A stretch of DNA of 64,000 bases from Halocynthiibacter styelae. GTDB lineage: Bacteria > Pseudomonadota > Alphaproteobacteria > Rhodobacterales > Rhodobacteraceae. Location of the stretch: positions 1-64,000 of the forward strand of contig NZ_JADCKQ010000013.1 of assembly GCF_016123485.1 (NCBI RefSeq). The letters run 5' to 3'. The notes beneath the pieces were generated by a model that was given only the letters and a program-made list of their open reading frames with translations, did not search any database and was not told where the DNA came from. Below are positions 35,093 to 43,588 of this stretch, piece after piece (within the stretch, counting starts at the first letter, position 1; each line of letters starts with the position of its first letter). The position numbers and the translations under genes are program-made.

Positions 35093-36042
35093 GTACGTTC
35101 TGACAGGGGCACCGTTGCAAGCCGCGCATCCAGCATTTCCGCAAACGCCAGTTCCGCCCGGTTCAGGCGCGCGGATTTGTGGCGCAGCACATGCACATCA
35201 ATTTCCAGCGCATTGCCATAGGGCGGCAGACGCCAAAGCTCGCCCCGTTCCACAAATCTCTGCGCCACATGCACTGGCAACGGGCCAAATCCCAGGCCGG
35301 CGATGATCATCCGCAAGGCTTCACCCAGATGTGAGGTATAGCCGATCACGCGATCATCCAGCCGGTGTTGCGCACGCAAAAGCGCAATGGGCCGCAACGC
35401 ATCCCAAAGCTGATCCGTGCGGAAAGAGATCGAGGAATGGCCTGCCAGATCTTCCATGCGCAGGCCTTCGCACCCGAACAGTGGGTGGCTTGGTCCGCAG
35501 TAAAACCCGAAATATGATCGGTATAGGGTCTGATATGTCAGTGACGGATGCTGTTCATGCACAAGCCCGACCCCAAGGCTTGCGGATTTTTCAAGCACCG
35601 CCTGCTGCACCGATTTGCTGGACATGACCTCCAGATCAAAGCTGACTTCCGGGTGCGCTGCGTGAAAGCCAGACAACAGCTGATCGAAAAACGGGCTTTC
35701 CACCCGGCTGAGCAGCGCCAGCCGCACCTTGCCTGTCACCACATCTTCGGCTCCCTGTGTCGCCTGAATAGTCCGGGAAAGAGATCCAAAAATATCCAGA
35801 CATTCCTGATACAACATCTGCCCTGCAGGGGTGACGCGGAAATGCGAGGGGCCGCGATCAATCAGAGGCGTTTCAAGGCGCGCCTCAAGCCGTTTCAGTG
35901 CCTGGCTGACAGAAGGTTGCTGCAACATCATGCGTCGTGCAGCCAGGGTTATGCTGCCTTCCTGCACAATAAACATGAAGGTGCGCAGAAGGTTCCAGTC
36001 GAGTTCGCGGATCAGTTTATCGGGGTCAGTCGGCTCAGACAT
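35074..36042 (-). CDS. LysR-family transcriptional regulator
   Basis: 322-residue LysR regulator with a typical N-terminal winged HTH (LLRTFMFIVQEGSITLAARRMM, QPSVSQALKRLEARL) and a periplasmic-binding-like effector domain. The ATG at 36042 is preferred over a GTG at 36051; AGGTGA lies upstream. It is divergent from the class III aminotransferase gene with a 78-nt gap, the standard layout for a LysR protein controlling the operon next to it. The 3' end overlaps the convergent GlxA-type gene. Confidence 0.9.
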   Translation of the reverse strand: MSEPTDPDKLIRELDWNLLRTFMFIVQEGSITLAARRMMLQQPSVSQALKRLEARLETPLIDRGPSHFRVTPAGQMLYQECLDIFGSLSRTIQATQGAEDVVTGKVRLALLSRVESPFFDQLLSGFHAAHPEVSFDLEVMSSKSVQQAVLEKSASLGVGLVHEQHPSLTYQTLYRSYFGFYCGPSHPLFGCEGLRMEDLAGHSSISFRTDQLWDALRPIALLRAQHRLDDRVIGYTSHLGEALRMIIAGLGFGPLPVHVAQRFVERGELWRLPPYGNALEIDVHVLRHKSARLNRAELAFAEMLDARLATVPLSERTYSDGS

Positions 36043-36120
36043 TGATTTCACCTATGTCATTCATTGACCATATCTATTTGCGCTATGATGAAAACAAAAG
36101 CAACCTGCTGAAAACATCAC

Positions 36121-37500
36121 ATGAGTCCCCGGCACTCCCCGGCGGACATTGCAGAGAGAACGGCAGTGAAGAAATCAAACCTGTTTTATCAGTCCCGCGC
36201 CCGCCGCCCCGAAGTGGAACGTGCGGAAGGCATCTATATCCACGGGAAAAACGGCGAACGTTATATTGACGGTTCTTCCGGCGCGATGGTGTCTAACATT
36301 GGCCATTCCAACCCGAATGTGCTGAAGGCGATGAAAGCCCAGATGGACAGCGCGACATTCGCCTATCGTCTGCATTTCGAAAACGCCCCTGCGGAAAATC
36401 TGGCCACGGAAATTGCCAACCGGATGCCTGAGGGCCTGAACAAAGTGTTCTTTGTCTCTGGCGGATCTGAAGCGGTTGAAAGCTGTGTGAAATTCGCGCG
36501 CCAATGGGCGGTTGCTGCGGGGCAGGACAAGCGCTGGAAGGTGATTTCACGTTTCCCGTCTTATCACGGATCCACCCTGGGCGCGCTGGCGCTGACAGGT
36601 TATGGCCCGCTGAAAGATGCTTTTGCGCCGCTGTTCAAAGACATGCCCAAGATCCCGGCACCAACCTGTTATCAGGATCAGGACAATCTGAGTGATGAAC
36701 AGCGCGGGCTGAAATATGCGGAAATGCTGCGTGATGAGATCATCGCGCAGGGGCCGGAAACCGTGCTGGCTTTTGCGATGGAACCTGTCGGCGGCGCATC
36801 TACCGGGGCGCTTGTGGCACCAGACAGCTATTACACCCGCGTGCGCGAAATCTGTGATGAATTCGGCGTGCTGCTGATCATGGATGAAGTCATGTCCGGC
36901 GTTGGCCGCACCGGCACATTCATGGCGTCTGAACACTGGAATGTGCGTCCTGATCTTGTGGCCGTGTCCAAAGGTTTCGCTGCGGGTTATGCGCCGCTTG
37001 GCGCGATGATTGCCGACGAAAACATGGTCGAAACCGTGCTGGACGCCGGTGGCTTTGCCCATGGGCACACTTATGCGGGCAACCCGCTGGCTTGTTCTGC
37101 CGGGCTTGCGGTTCTGGCCGAAATCGACCGTCTTGATCTGATGGCGAACACGCGTGCGATGGGCGATCTATTGATGACAGGCCTGAACGATCTGAAAGAT
37201 CGGTATGCATTCATTGGTGACGTGCGCGGTAAAGGTCTGCTGACGGCGTTTGAAATGGTGTCGGATTGCGAAACCATGGCCCCGCTGCCAAAGGATCTGA
37301 ACGCTTATGATCGCTTTGTTGAGATCTGTTATGAACGCAAGCTTATCACCTATTCCCGCCGCACCCATGGGGGCATCGACGGCGATCATTTCCTTGTCTG
37401 CCCGCCGATGATCGTGACGGAAACCCAGGTGAATGACATTCTGAATATTCTTGATGACAGCCTGGGTGTGTTCGCCCGGGAAAGCGGGCTGGAGGCCTGA
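36121..37500 (+). CDS. Class III aminotransferase (candidate N6-acetyl-beta-lysine transaminase)
   Basis: 459-residue PLP enzyme of the omega-aminotransferase group. Seen are GSSGAMVSNIGHSNP, SGGSEAVESCVKFARQ, FPSYHGSTLGALALTG, the cofactor Asp D255 in LLIMDEVMSGVGRTG and the aldimine Lys K284 in AVSKGFAAGYAPLGA. First gene of an operon with BKACE, deacetylase, thioesterase, alcohol dehydrogenase and thioesterase. A beta-keto acid for BKACE could come from transamination of a beta-amino acid, which points to N6-acetyl-beta-lysine or beta-lysine as substrate; this is inferred from context. The ATG at 36121 lacks a good ribosome site; a GTG at 36166 would begin nearer the conserved region. Confidence 0.82.
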   Translation: MSPRHSPADIAERTAVKKSNLFYQSRARRPEVERAEGIYIHGKNGERYIDGSSGAMVSNIGHSNPNVLKAMKAQMDSATFAYRLHFENAPAENLATEIANRMPEGLNKVFFVSGGSEAVESCVKFARQWAVAAGQDKRWKVISRFPSYHGSTLGALALTGYGPLKDAFAPLFKDMPKIPAPTCYQDQDNLSDEQRGLKYAEMLRDEIIAQGPETVLAFAMEPVGGASTGALVAPDSYYTRVREICDEFGVLLIMDEVMSGVGRTGTFMASEHWNVRPDLVAVSKGFAAGYAPLGAMIADENMVETVLDAGGFAHGHTYAGNPLACSAGLAVLAEIDRLDLMANTRAMGDLLMTGLNDLKDRYAFIGDVRGKGLLTAFEMVSDCETMAPLPKDLNAYDRFVEICYERKLITYSRRTHGGIDGDHFLVCPPMIVTETQVNDILNILDDSLGVFARESGLEA

Positions 37501-37502
37501 TT

Positions 37503-38432
37503 ATGCCACGTAAAATTATCCTGACCTGTGCGGTGACCGGTTCCATCCACACCCCAAGCATGAGCCCCTATCTGCCCGTCACCCCCGATGAAATCGCCAC
37601 ATCCGCGATTGAGGCCGCAGAGGCGGGTGCATCCGTTCTGCACCTGCACGCCCGCGATCCGGAAAACGGCAAGCCAAGCTCTGATATCGAGGTCTTCCGT
37701 CAGTTCCTGCCGCGCATCAAAGACGAAACCGATGCGGTGATCAATTTGACCACTGGCGGGTCATCCCAAATGACCGTAGAACAACGCCTGTCCGCGCCTG
37801 CGGAACTTGCGCCGGAAATGTGTTCACTGAACATGGGCTCGATCAACTTTGGCCTGTTCCCAATGAAAGACCGTTACACCGACTGGAAACACGACTGGGA
37901 AGAACCCTTCCTTGAGAACACCCGTGACGTGGTTTTCAAGAACACGTTTCGGGATATTGAAGCGGTGTTCAGCATGCTGGGTGATGCCGGCGGCGCGAAG
38001 TTTGAATTCGAATGTTATGACGTTGGCCACATTCAGTCTGTCGCCTTCTATCTGAAGCAAAATCGCATCAAAGCGCCTGTGTTCCTGCAGTTTGTCATGG
38101 GTGTTCTGGGAGGCATTGATGCCAGCCCGCAAAGCCTGATGATGATGAAGGAAACTGCGGATCGTCTGCTGGGTGATCAGTATAAGTTTTCAGTCCTTGC
38201 GGCGGGGCGTCAACAGATGACCCTGGGTACAATGGCTGTGATCCTGGGCGGCAATGTGCGTGTTGGCCTGGAAGACAGCCTGATGATCGGGCGTGGTGAA
38301 CTGGCTGTCAGCAATGCCCAGCAGGTGATCAAGATCCGTACCGTGCTGGAAGAACTTGGCTATGAAATTGCAACGCCGGATGAGGCGCGTGAGATGCTGC
38401 AGTTGAAGGGCGCAGATAAGGTGGGGTTTTAA
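37503..38432 (+). CDS. BKACE-family beta-keto acid cleavage enzyme (DUF849)
   Basis: 309-residue TIM-barrel enzyme of the BKACE (formerly DUF849) family, which uses acetyl-CoA to split a beta-keto acid into acetoacetate and a shortened acyl-CoA. Zinc ligands are visible as H47 and H49 in LHLHARDP, with the conserved FEFECYDVGH, the INLTTGG block and the C-terminal VRVGLEDSL. Known members act on 3-keto-5-aminohexanoate or dehydrocarnitine. Next to an aminotransferase, a deacetylase and thioesterases, 3-keto-6-acetamidohexanoate is a good candidate substrate. 2 nt after the aminotransferase stop and 3 nt before the next start. Confidence 0.9.
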   Translation: MPRKIILTCAVTGSIHTPSMSPYLPVTPDEIATSAIEAAEAGASVLHLHARDPENGKPSSDIEVFRQFLPRIKDETDAVINLTTGGSSQMTVEQRLSAPAELAPEMCSLNMGSINFGLFPMKDRYTDWKHDWEEPFLENTRDVVFKNTFRDIEAVFSMLGDAGGAKFEFECYDVGHIQSVAFYLKQNRIKAPVFLQFVMGVLGGIDASPQSLMMMKETADRLLGDQYKFSVLAAGRQQMTLGTMAVILGGNVRVGLEDSLMIGRGELAVSNAQQVIKIRTVLEELGYEIATPDEAREMLQLKGADKVGF

Positions 38433-38435
38433 GCG

Positions 38436-39467
38436 ATGAAAGTTTTTGCAGATCAGGCACATCAGGCCATGCACGATCCCAGCGGATATCTGGTAGATGG
38501 CGTTATGCAGCCCAACCCGGAACAGCCGGAACGGATGGAACGTCTTCTGGCGGGTGTTGCCGCCGGTGGGCATGAGGTGATCGCGCCCGCTGATCACGGG
38601 CTGGCGCCGCACGCCGCTGTGCATTCGCCCGCCTATATCAAGTTCCTGTCCACCATCCATAAACGCTGGTCGCGGAACCCCGCTGCAGCGCCAGAGATTT
38701 TTCCCAACATCCACCCGGATCGCCGCACTGCAAGTTATCCGACTTCCGCTATCGCGCAGACCGGGTTTCACGTTGCGGATATGTCCTGCCCGATTGGGGA
38801 GCATACCTGGGAATCCTCCCGCTGGTCCGCCAATTGCGCCGTCTCTGCCGCGCAGGCGGTCGAGGCCGGTGATCAGATGGCTTACGCCCTGTGCCGTCCG
38901 CCGGGGCACCATTGTTTCAGTGATCTGGCTGGCGGGTTCTGTTACCTGAATAACAGCGCCATCGCCGCGCAGTACCTGCGCAAAACTCATGACCGTGTGG
39001 CCATCATCGACGTCGATCTGCATCACGGCAACGGCACCCAGGGCATCTTTTATGAACGTTCCGACGTTTACACGATGTCCATCCACGCCGATCCGGATCG
39101 GTTTTACCCCTTCTTCTGGGGTCACGCCCATGAAGTCGGTGAAGGTGCGGGCCATGGCTATAACCTGAACATCCCCCTGCCCCGTGGCACTGCGGATGAC
39201 GGGTTTATGAAAGGTCTGGCGGGTGGTCTTGAGGACATCAAAGCATTTGCCCCCGGTGCGGTTGTCATCGCGCTTGGCCTTGATGCCTATGAGAACGATC
39301 CTTTTGGCGGTCTGTCCGTTTCAACGCCTGGTTTTGCTGTGATGGCAAAGATGTTGGCGGATCTGGGCTTGCCCACGGTGATTGTGCAGGAAGGTGGGTA
39401 TCTGTGTGATGAATTGGGCGACAACCTGCATTCCTTCCTGACCGGCTTTGAAGAGGCGCGCGCATGA
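38436..39467 (+). CDS. HDAC-like deacetylase (acetylpolyamine amidohydrolase type)
   Basis: 343-residue zinc hydrolase of the arginase/deacetylase fold. The active-site pair is H158-H159 in RPPGHHC, zinc ligands are D194 and H196 in DVDLHHGNGT and D283 in GLDAYENDP. Bacterial members remove acetyl groups from small N-acetylated amines such as acetylpolyamines. In this operon the likely substrate is an N-acetylated amino acid, for example 4-acetamidobutyrate to GABA plus acetate, or acetyl-beta-lysine. It ends in a 4-bp ATGA overlap with the thioesterase gene. Confidence 0.88.
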   Translation: MKVFADQAHQAMHDPSGYLVDGVMQPNPEQPERMERLLAGVAAGGHEVIAPADHGLAPHAAVHSPAYIKFLSTIHKRWSRNPAAAPEIFPNIHPDRRTASYPTSAIAQTGFHVADMSCPIGEHTWESSRWSANCAVSAAQAVEAGDQMAYALCRPPGHHCFSDLAGGFCYLNNSAIAAQYLRKTHDRVAIIDVDLHHGNGTQGIFYERSDVYTMSIHADPDRFYPFFWGHAHEVGEGAGHGYNLNIPLPRGTADDGFMKGLAGGLEDIKAFAPGAVVIALGLDAYENDPFGGLSVSTPGFAVMAKMLADLGLPTVIVQEGGYLCDELGDNLHSFLTGFEEARA

Positions 39468-39943
39468 GTGGCTGGGTCAGATCACCCGTGCGATCCGTTC
39501 CTGAGGACTGGATTGATTACAACGGGCATATGAATCTGGCCTATTATGTCATGGCCTTTGATCATGATCTGGATGACCTTCTGGATCGTGAAATCGGCGC
39601 TGGGCCATCCTTCAGCAAAAGTCACAACCAAGGGCCATTTGCGCTGCAAAATCATGTGCACTATCTGGATGAACTTTTGCAAGGCGAAGCGTTTTACTGC
39701 AAATTCCTGATGCTTGATGGAGATGCGAAACGTGTGCATATCGCCGGGTCTATGCATCGGGCATCCGATGATACGCCTGTCTGTGTGATGGAACAGGTTC
39801 TGATCAACGTAGATCACGAAAGTCGCCGCTCTGCCCCCTATCCGCAGGACATTCAGGACCGGATCAGTGCCATGGTAGCCGCCCATACTGAAATTGAACG
39901 CCCGCCACAGATCGGGCGGCCCATTGGGTTAAAGCGCACATGA
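39464..39943 (+). CDS. 4HBT-fold acyl-CoA thioesterase, first copy
   Basis: 159-residue hotdog-fold thioesterase with the active-site motif D18-YNGHMN in WIDYNGHMNLAYY and the central helix FDHDLDDLLD. It resembles the thioesterase domain linked to carnitine catabolism (betainyl-CoA hydrolysis). It would free the acid from the CoA ester made by the BKACE enzyme. Overlaps both neighbours by 4 bp, so the deacetylase, thioesterase and dehydrogenase are translationally linked. Confidence 0.82.
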   Translation: MSGWVRSPVRSVPEDWIDYNGHMNLAYYVMAFDHDLDDLLDREIGAGPSFSKSHNQGPFALQNHVHYLDELLQGEAFYCKFLMLDGDAKRVHIAGSMHRASDDTPVCVMEQVLINVDHESRRSAPYPQDIQDRISAMVAAHTEIERPPQIGRPIGLKRT

Positions 39944-41112
39944 CTGGCTTTATCTTCAACACCACCGCGCAGATTATCTGTCGCCCGGGGGCTGCTGCGG
40001 ATCTGGCGACGACGATTAGTGGAAAGATCGGCGATAAGATCCTTTTTGTCACCGATAAAGGCATTCGCAATCTGGGCCTGGAACGCGAAGCAGTCACAAG
40101 CCTGGAAAATGCCGGGCTGACTGTCACCATGTTTGACGCGGTTGAGGCTGACCCCAGCCTGAATACAGTTCTGACCGCGACTCGCGCCGCGCAGGATTGC
40201 AACGCAACAGCTGTGGTTGCCCTTGGCGGGGGATCCTCGTTGGATGTGGCGAAACTGGTCGCGCTTCTGGCCGGCTCTGGTGAAGACATTGACGGCGCCT
40301 GGGGCGTCGGCAACGCCAAAGGCCCGCGCCTGCCACTGGTTTTGATCCCGACCACCGCTGGTACCGGGTCTGAGGTTACGCCGGTGTCGATCATCACCGT
40401 GGGCGAAAATGAAAAACGTGGCGTGTCTTCGCCGGTCATTCTGCCGGATGTCGCGGTTTTGGATGCCAACCTGACCCTCAGCCTGCCCGGCCCTGTCACC
40501 GCCGCCACCGGCATTGACGCCATGGTGCACGCGATTGAGGCCTATACATCGGTCAACGCCAACAACAACCCCATGTCGCGAATGCTGGCTGTGCAGGCAC
40601 TGGAACTGCTGGGCGCGAACATTGAAACCGCCGTCACAAACCCGGCCAACACCAAAGCCCGCAGCAAAATGTTGCTGGGATCCTGTCTTGCGGGCATGGC
40701 CTTCGCCAATTCGCCCGTCGCCGCTGTGCATGCGCTGGCCTATCCGATTGGTGGCACCTTCCATATTCCGCACGGGCTGTCGAATGCGCTGATTCTGTCT
40801 CAGGTCCTGCGCTTTAACGCGGCTGAGGTGGAAAACGGATCTTACCGGCACTATGCCGCCCTTGCGCCGCATCTGTTTCCGGACATCGGCACGGACTGCG
40901 GTGCGCAGGAAATCTGTACGGCTTTCATTGACCGTCTCAGCGCGCTTTCTGCAAGGCTGGGCCTGCCGCAACGCCTGCGAGATGTGGGGATTGGTGAAGA
41001 AGCCCTGCCCGGCATGGCGCGCGATGCCATGATCCAGACCCGCCTGCTGGTGAACAATCCGCGGGTGCTGGCGGAAAAAGATGCGCTGGCGATCTATCAG
41101 GAGGCCTGGTGA
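39940..41112 (+). CDS. Iron-containing (group III) alcohol dehydrogenase
   Basis: 390-residue member of the Fe-ADH family. NAD(P) binding is shown by ALGGGSSLDVAKL and TTAGTGSEV; metal ligands are D193, H197, H264 and H278 in GIDAMVHAIE, VHALAYPIGG and HIPHG. The family includes 4-hydroxybutyrate dehydrogenases, which interconvert succinic semialdehyde and 4-hydroxybutyrate; that would fit a route passing through GABA, but other short alcohols or aldehydes are equally possible. Fourth gene after the aminotransferase, overlapping both neighbours. Confidence 0.85.
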   Translation: MTGFIFNTTAQIICRPGAAADLATTISGKIGDKILFVTDKGIRNLGLEREAVTSLENAGLTVTMFDAVEADPSLNTVLTATRAAQDCNATAVVALGGGSSLDVAKLVALLAGSGEDIDGAWGVGNAKGPRLPLVLIPTTAGTGSEVTPVSIITVGENEKRGVSSPVILPDVAVLDANLTLSLPGPVTAATGIDAMVHAIEAYTSVNANNNPMSRMLAVQALELLGANIETAVTNPANTKARSKMLLGSCLAGMAFANSPVAAVHALAYPIGGTFHIPHGLSNALILSQVLRFNAAEVENGSYRHYAALAPHLFPDIGTDCGAQEICTAFIDRLSALSARLGLPQRLRDVGIGEEALPGMARDAMIQTRLLVNNPRVLAEKDALAIYQEAW

Positions 41113-41543
41113 TGCCCCGCCCCACACCTATGTCACGCTGTGACTTCACAGTCCACCGCAGGCTTCAGACCCGCTGGTCCGATAATGATGCCTATGGGCA
41201 TATGAATAATACTGTGCACTATCAGCTGTTTGACACGGTTATTAATCACTGGCTGATGGAACAAGGTCTTCTGGATTTTCGTCAGGGTGAAATCGTAGGG
41301 CTGGTTGTCGAAACCGGGTGCAGCTATTTCGCAGAACTGGCCTTTCCACAGGAAATCATCGCCGGGATCGCCGTTGAAAAGATCGGGAAATCTTCTGTCA
41401 CCTATCGGATCGCTTTGTTCGGGCAAGGGGAAACGGCCGCTGCTCAAGGCAGATTCACACATGTTTATGTGGACAGAGTCAGCCGTCGACCTGTGTCTTT
41501 TCCTCAGAACTGGCGTGATGCGCTTCTGGAACTTCAGTTATGA
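41112..41543 (+). CDS. 4HBT-fold acyl-CoA thioesterase, second copy (YbgC-like)
   Basis: 143-residue hotdog thioesterase with a classic D26-AYGHMN motif in WSDNDAYGHMNN and HYQLFDTVINHWL. It is more like YbgC/FadM enzymes than the copy at 39464, so the two are not recent duplicates. The ATG at 41112 shares one base with the preceding stop and has AGGAGG 7 nt upstream. It closes the six-gene operon. Why two thioesterases are kept is not clear; they may act on different CoA intermediates. Confidence 0.82.
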   Translation: MPRPTPMSRCDFTVHRRLQTRWSDNDAYGHMNNTVHYQLFDTVINHWLMEQGLLDFRQGEIVGLVVETGCSYFAELAFPQEIIAGIAVEKIGKSSVTYRIALFGQGETAAAQGRFTHVYVDRVSRRPVSFPQNWRDALLELQL

Positions 41544-41935
41544 AACGAAATGCGATCAGAAAAGGAGATACAATACCTGAAATATACGGGAAAATGTCCG
41601 GATTAATATTATTCAACTCTGCACTCTGGCCACCCACACAACTCCGGTATATCAAGAGGGCATGATCAGAGAATCCGGATCAGTTGCAATTCAGTCTGTC
41701 ACATTTCATGTGACCTGCGACCCTTTGCGCACACCTTTCCAAATGCTTGCTGCAACAGCCAGATATTGTGCCGCGGGTCTGGGCAGAATGCCGGAAAATG
41801 TTTCAAATGACAAAAAAGCACAAAATAAATTGCGAATGTTAAAACTTTTGCATAATGTGCCTGACTAACAACCGGGACGTCGCCACAAAAGAAGCCACGC
41901 CCATACCGAATAAACCAGTCTATAGGGAGATAACT
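41544..41935. other. 392-nt promoter/leader region of the first TRAP transporter
   Basis: No gene found. The region is AT-rich toward the 3' side (41780-41850) and holds a perfect 17-bp palindrome at 41698-41714. No strong terminator for the preceding operon is seen, so some read-through into the transporter is possible. Confidence 0.5.
41698..41714. promoter_or_regulatory. 17-bp palindrome, candidate operator
   Basis: GTCACAT-TTC-ATGTGAC is a perfect inverted repeat of 7-bp arms with a 3-nt centre, 222 nt before the TRAP binding-protein start. It has the size and symmetry of a dimeric regulator site; which regulator binds is unknown, with the nearby GlxA, LysR and RpiR proteins as candidates. 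Confidence 0.5.
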
Positions 41936-42946
41936 ATGACATTTACTAAACTGACCAAAGGCCTTGTCGCCGGCGCACTTGGCGCACTGATGTCCACAGC
42001 CGCAATCGCGGAAGACATCTCACTGCGTTTCGCAGGCGTGTTCCCGATCGATCACCAGGGCACAAAGATGATGGAACAGGTTGCAGCTGACGTTGCTGCA
42101 GCTGGCGTTGGTCTGACCATCGAAGTTTTCCCTGCGAACCAGCTGGGTTCCGGCGAAGCACTGTTCGAAGAAGTTGGCCGTGGCAACATCGATCTGGCAG
42201 CTGCGTTCATCTACGCTGACACCGACTCACGCCTTGAATTCCTGTCTATGCCGTTCCTCGTTGGCGGCTGGGATGACATGGATAACATCATGCGTAACCT
42301 GGATTCCGAATATAACACCATTCTGCAGGAAATCGTAGGCGACTACGGCGTGCAGGTTCTGGCACAGAACCCTGAAGGTTTTGTTGGTATCGTGGCAACA
42401 CAAGAGCCAACCAACTGGAACACATTCGACGACAAAGGCATGAACATCCGCGTATGGTCATCCAATGTTGTGAAATCCATGGTTGAATCACTGGGCTTCC
42501 AGGCGACAACAATGGCTTGGGGCGACATCTTCCCAGCGATCCAGTCTGGTATCGTTGACGGCGCGATCTGCTGCACCAAGACTGCGACTTACTCTATCTT
42601 CGCACAGTCTGATGTTGGATCTCACTTCATTGAGTATAACTCAATCTCTGAGCTGACAACATTCTACGCGTCCCAGCGTTCCCTGGACAAGCTGAACGAC
42701 GAGCAAAAAGCTGCTCTGCAGGCTGCTATGACCAAAGCGTCTGACGACTTCTTTGCTTACAACCGTGAAAACGATGCGGTCTTCGGCGAGAAACTGGTTG
42801 AAGCTGGTTACACCATCCTGAGCCTGAACGACGAAGAGCAGGCTGCAATGGCTGCACACGTACAGGAAAACATCTGGCCCCTGATGGCTGAGAGCGTTGG
42901 CCAGGACGTTATCGACCGCCTGCTGGCTGCAAAAGCAGCTAACTAA
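41936..42946 (+). CDS. TRAP transporter substrate-binding protein (DctP type), system 1
   Basis: 336-residue periplasmic protein with a Sec signal peptide (TKGLVAGALGALMSTAAIA, cleaved before EDI). The DctP fold shows FPANQLGSGEALFEEVGRGNIDLA, the conserved Arg in GMNIRVW and the WGDIFPAIQSGIVDGA hinge. Its codon use favours GCT, GTT, AAC and CTG unlike its neighbours, as in strongly expressed genes. AGGGAG precedes the ATG at 41936; the open frame starts earlier at 41855. A hairpin terminator-attenuator follows before dctQ. The ligand is inferred to be the substrate of the upstream operon. Confidence 0.92.
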   Translation: MTFTKLTKGLVAGALGALMSTAAIAEDISLRFAGVFPIDHQGTKMMEQVAADVAAAGVGLTIEVFPANQLGSGEALFEEVGRGNIDLAAAFIYADTDSRLEFLSMPFLVGGWDDMDNIMRNLDSEYNTILQEIVGDYGVQVLAQNPEGFVGIVATQEPTNWNTFDDKGMNIRVWSSNVVKSMVESLGFQATTMAWGDIFPAIQSGIVDGAICCTKTATYSIFAQSDVGSHFIEYNSISELTTFYASQRSLDKLNDEQKAALQAAMTKASDDFFAYNRENDAVFGEKLVEAGYTILSLNDEEQAAMAAHVQENIWPLMAESVGQDVIDRLLAAKAAN

Positions 42947-42959
42947 TCAGATAGATCAG

Positions 42960-42988
42960 AAGGGCCGGCCAAAGCGCCGGCCCTTTTT
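42960..42988 (+). terminator. Terminator/attenuator between dctP and dctQ, system 1
   Basis: GGGCCGGC pairs with GCCGGCCC around CAAAGC, extended by AA/TT and followed by TTTTT. Such a leaky terminator would give much more binding protein than membrane subunits. Confidence 0.85.
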
Positions 42989-43027
42989 CTACGTTCTGAC
43001 ACGTAATCAAAGTTAAGAGGGGGGGAC

Positions 43028-43588
43028 ATGGCGTATAAAATTACAGATGAACTGCCGGCCTTTATTGGCAAGCCCATGGACTGGGCATTGGTGGTTATGA
43101 AGATCATCGCAACATTTTCAGGCTTTCTGATGGCTTTCACATTTGGGGCGGTTGTTATCATCCGCTACGGATTTGGCGGCGATCTTTTTGCATATGAAGA
43201 ATGGCTTTTGGGCATCAGCATCGTGGGCTTTTTCGCAGGGGCCGTTCTGGCGTCCGAGCGCAAGTTACACATCAATGCGGATATTCTGGGCATTATTATT
43301 CACAATCCACGCCTGATCTGGTGGCGCAGTCTGGTCATCCTGGTGATCGAACTGGCTGTGATCCTGTTTATTATCTACGCATCCTACCTCGCAATTGAAT
43401 ATGACCTGAGCCGCCCACGCCTGCGTGGCACGCCGGTTCTGCGTATTCCGTTCGTCACATGGCGGATCGCAATCATGGCAGCATTCTGCTTCATGGCGAC
43501 CTATTCCGCAGCCTATCTTTACGTTCATATCCGCAAGGGCCTTGGCTTGCCCCTGAAAGCTGACACCCTTGAGGAGGCCGCAGAATGA
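43028..43588 (+). CDS. TRAP transporter small permease (DctQ type), system 1
   Basis: 186-residue inner-membrane protein with four predicted helices (about 20-42, 56-76, 95-122 and 140-162). The conserved YEEWLLGISIVGFFAGAVLA and the ERKLHINADIL segment after helix 2 are typical of DctQ. It pairs with DctM to form the transporter. GAGGGGGG lies upstream of the ATG. It overlaps dctM by 4 bp. Confidence 0.88.
   Translation: MAYKITDELPAFIGKPMDWALVVMKIIATFSGFLMAFTFGAVVIIRYGFGGDLFAYEEWLLGISIVGFFAGAVLASERKLHINADILGIIIHNPRLIWWRSLVILVIELAVILFIIYASYLAIEYDLSRPRLRGTPVLRIPFVTWRIAIMAAFCFMATYSAAYLYVHIRKGLGLPLKADTLEEAAE

Noticed and set aside
39853-41127. 424-codon minus-strand frame opposite the iron alcohol dehydrogenase
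   Set aside because: Antisense of a gene with all catalytic residues; no ribosome site and no conserved features.
36121-41543. Reading the BKACE operon as a carnitine degradation operon
   Set aside because: A dehydrocarnitine BKACE and a betainyl-CoA thioesterase would fit, but there is no carnitine dehydrogenase and the aminotransferase and deacetylase would have no role. Kept only as an alternative.
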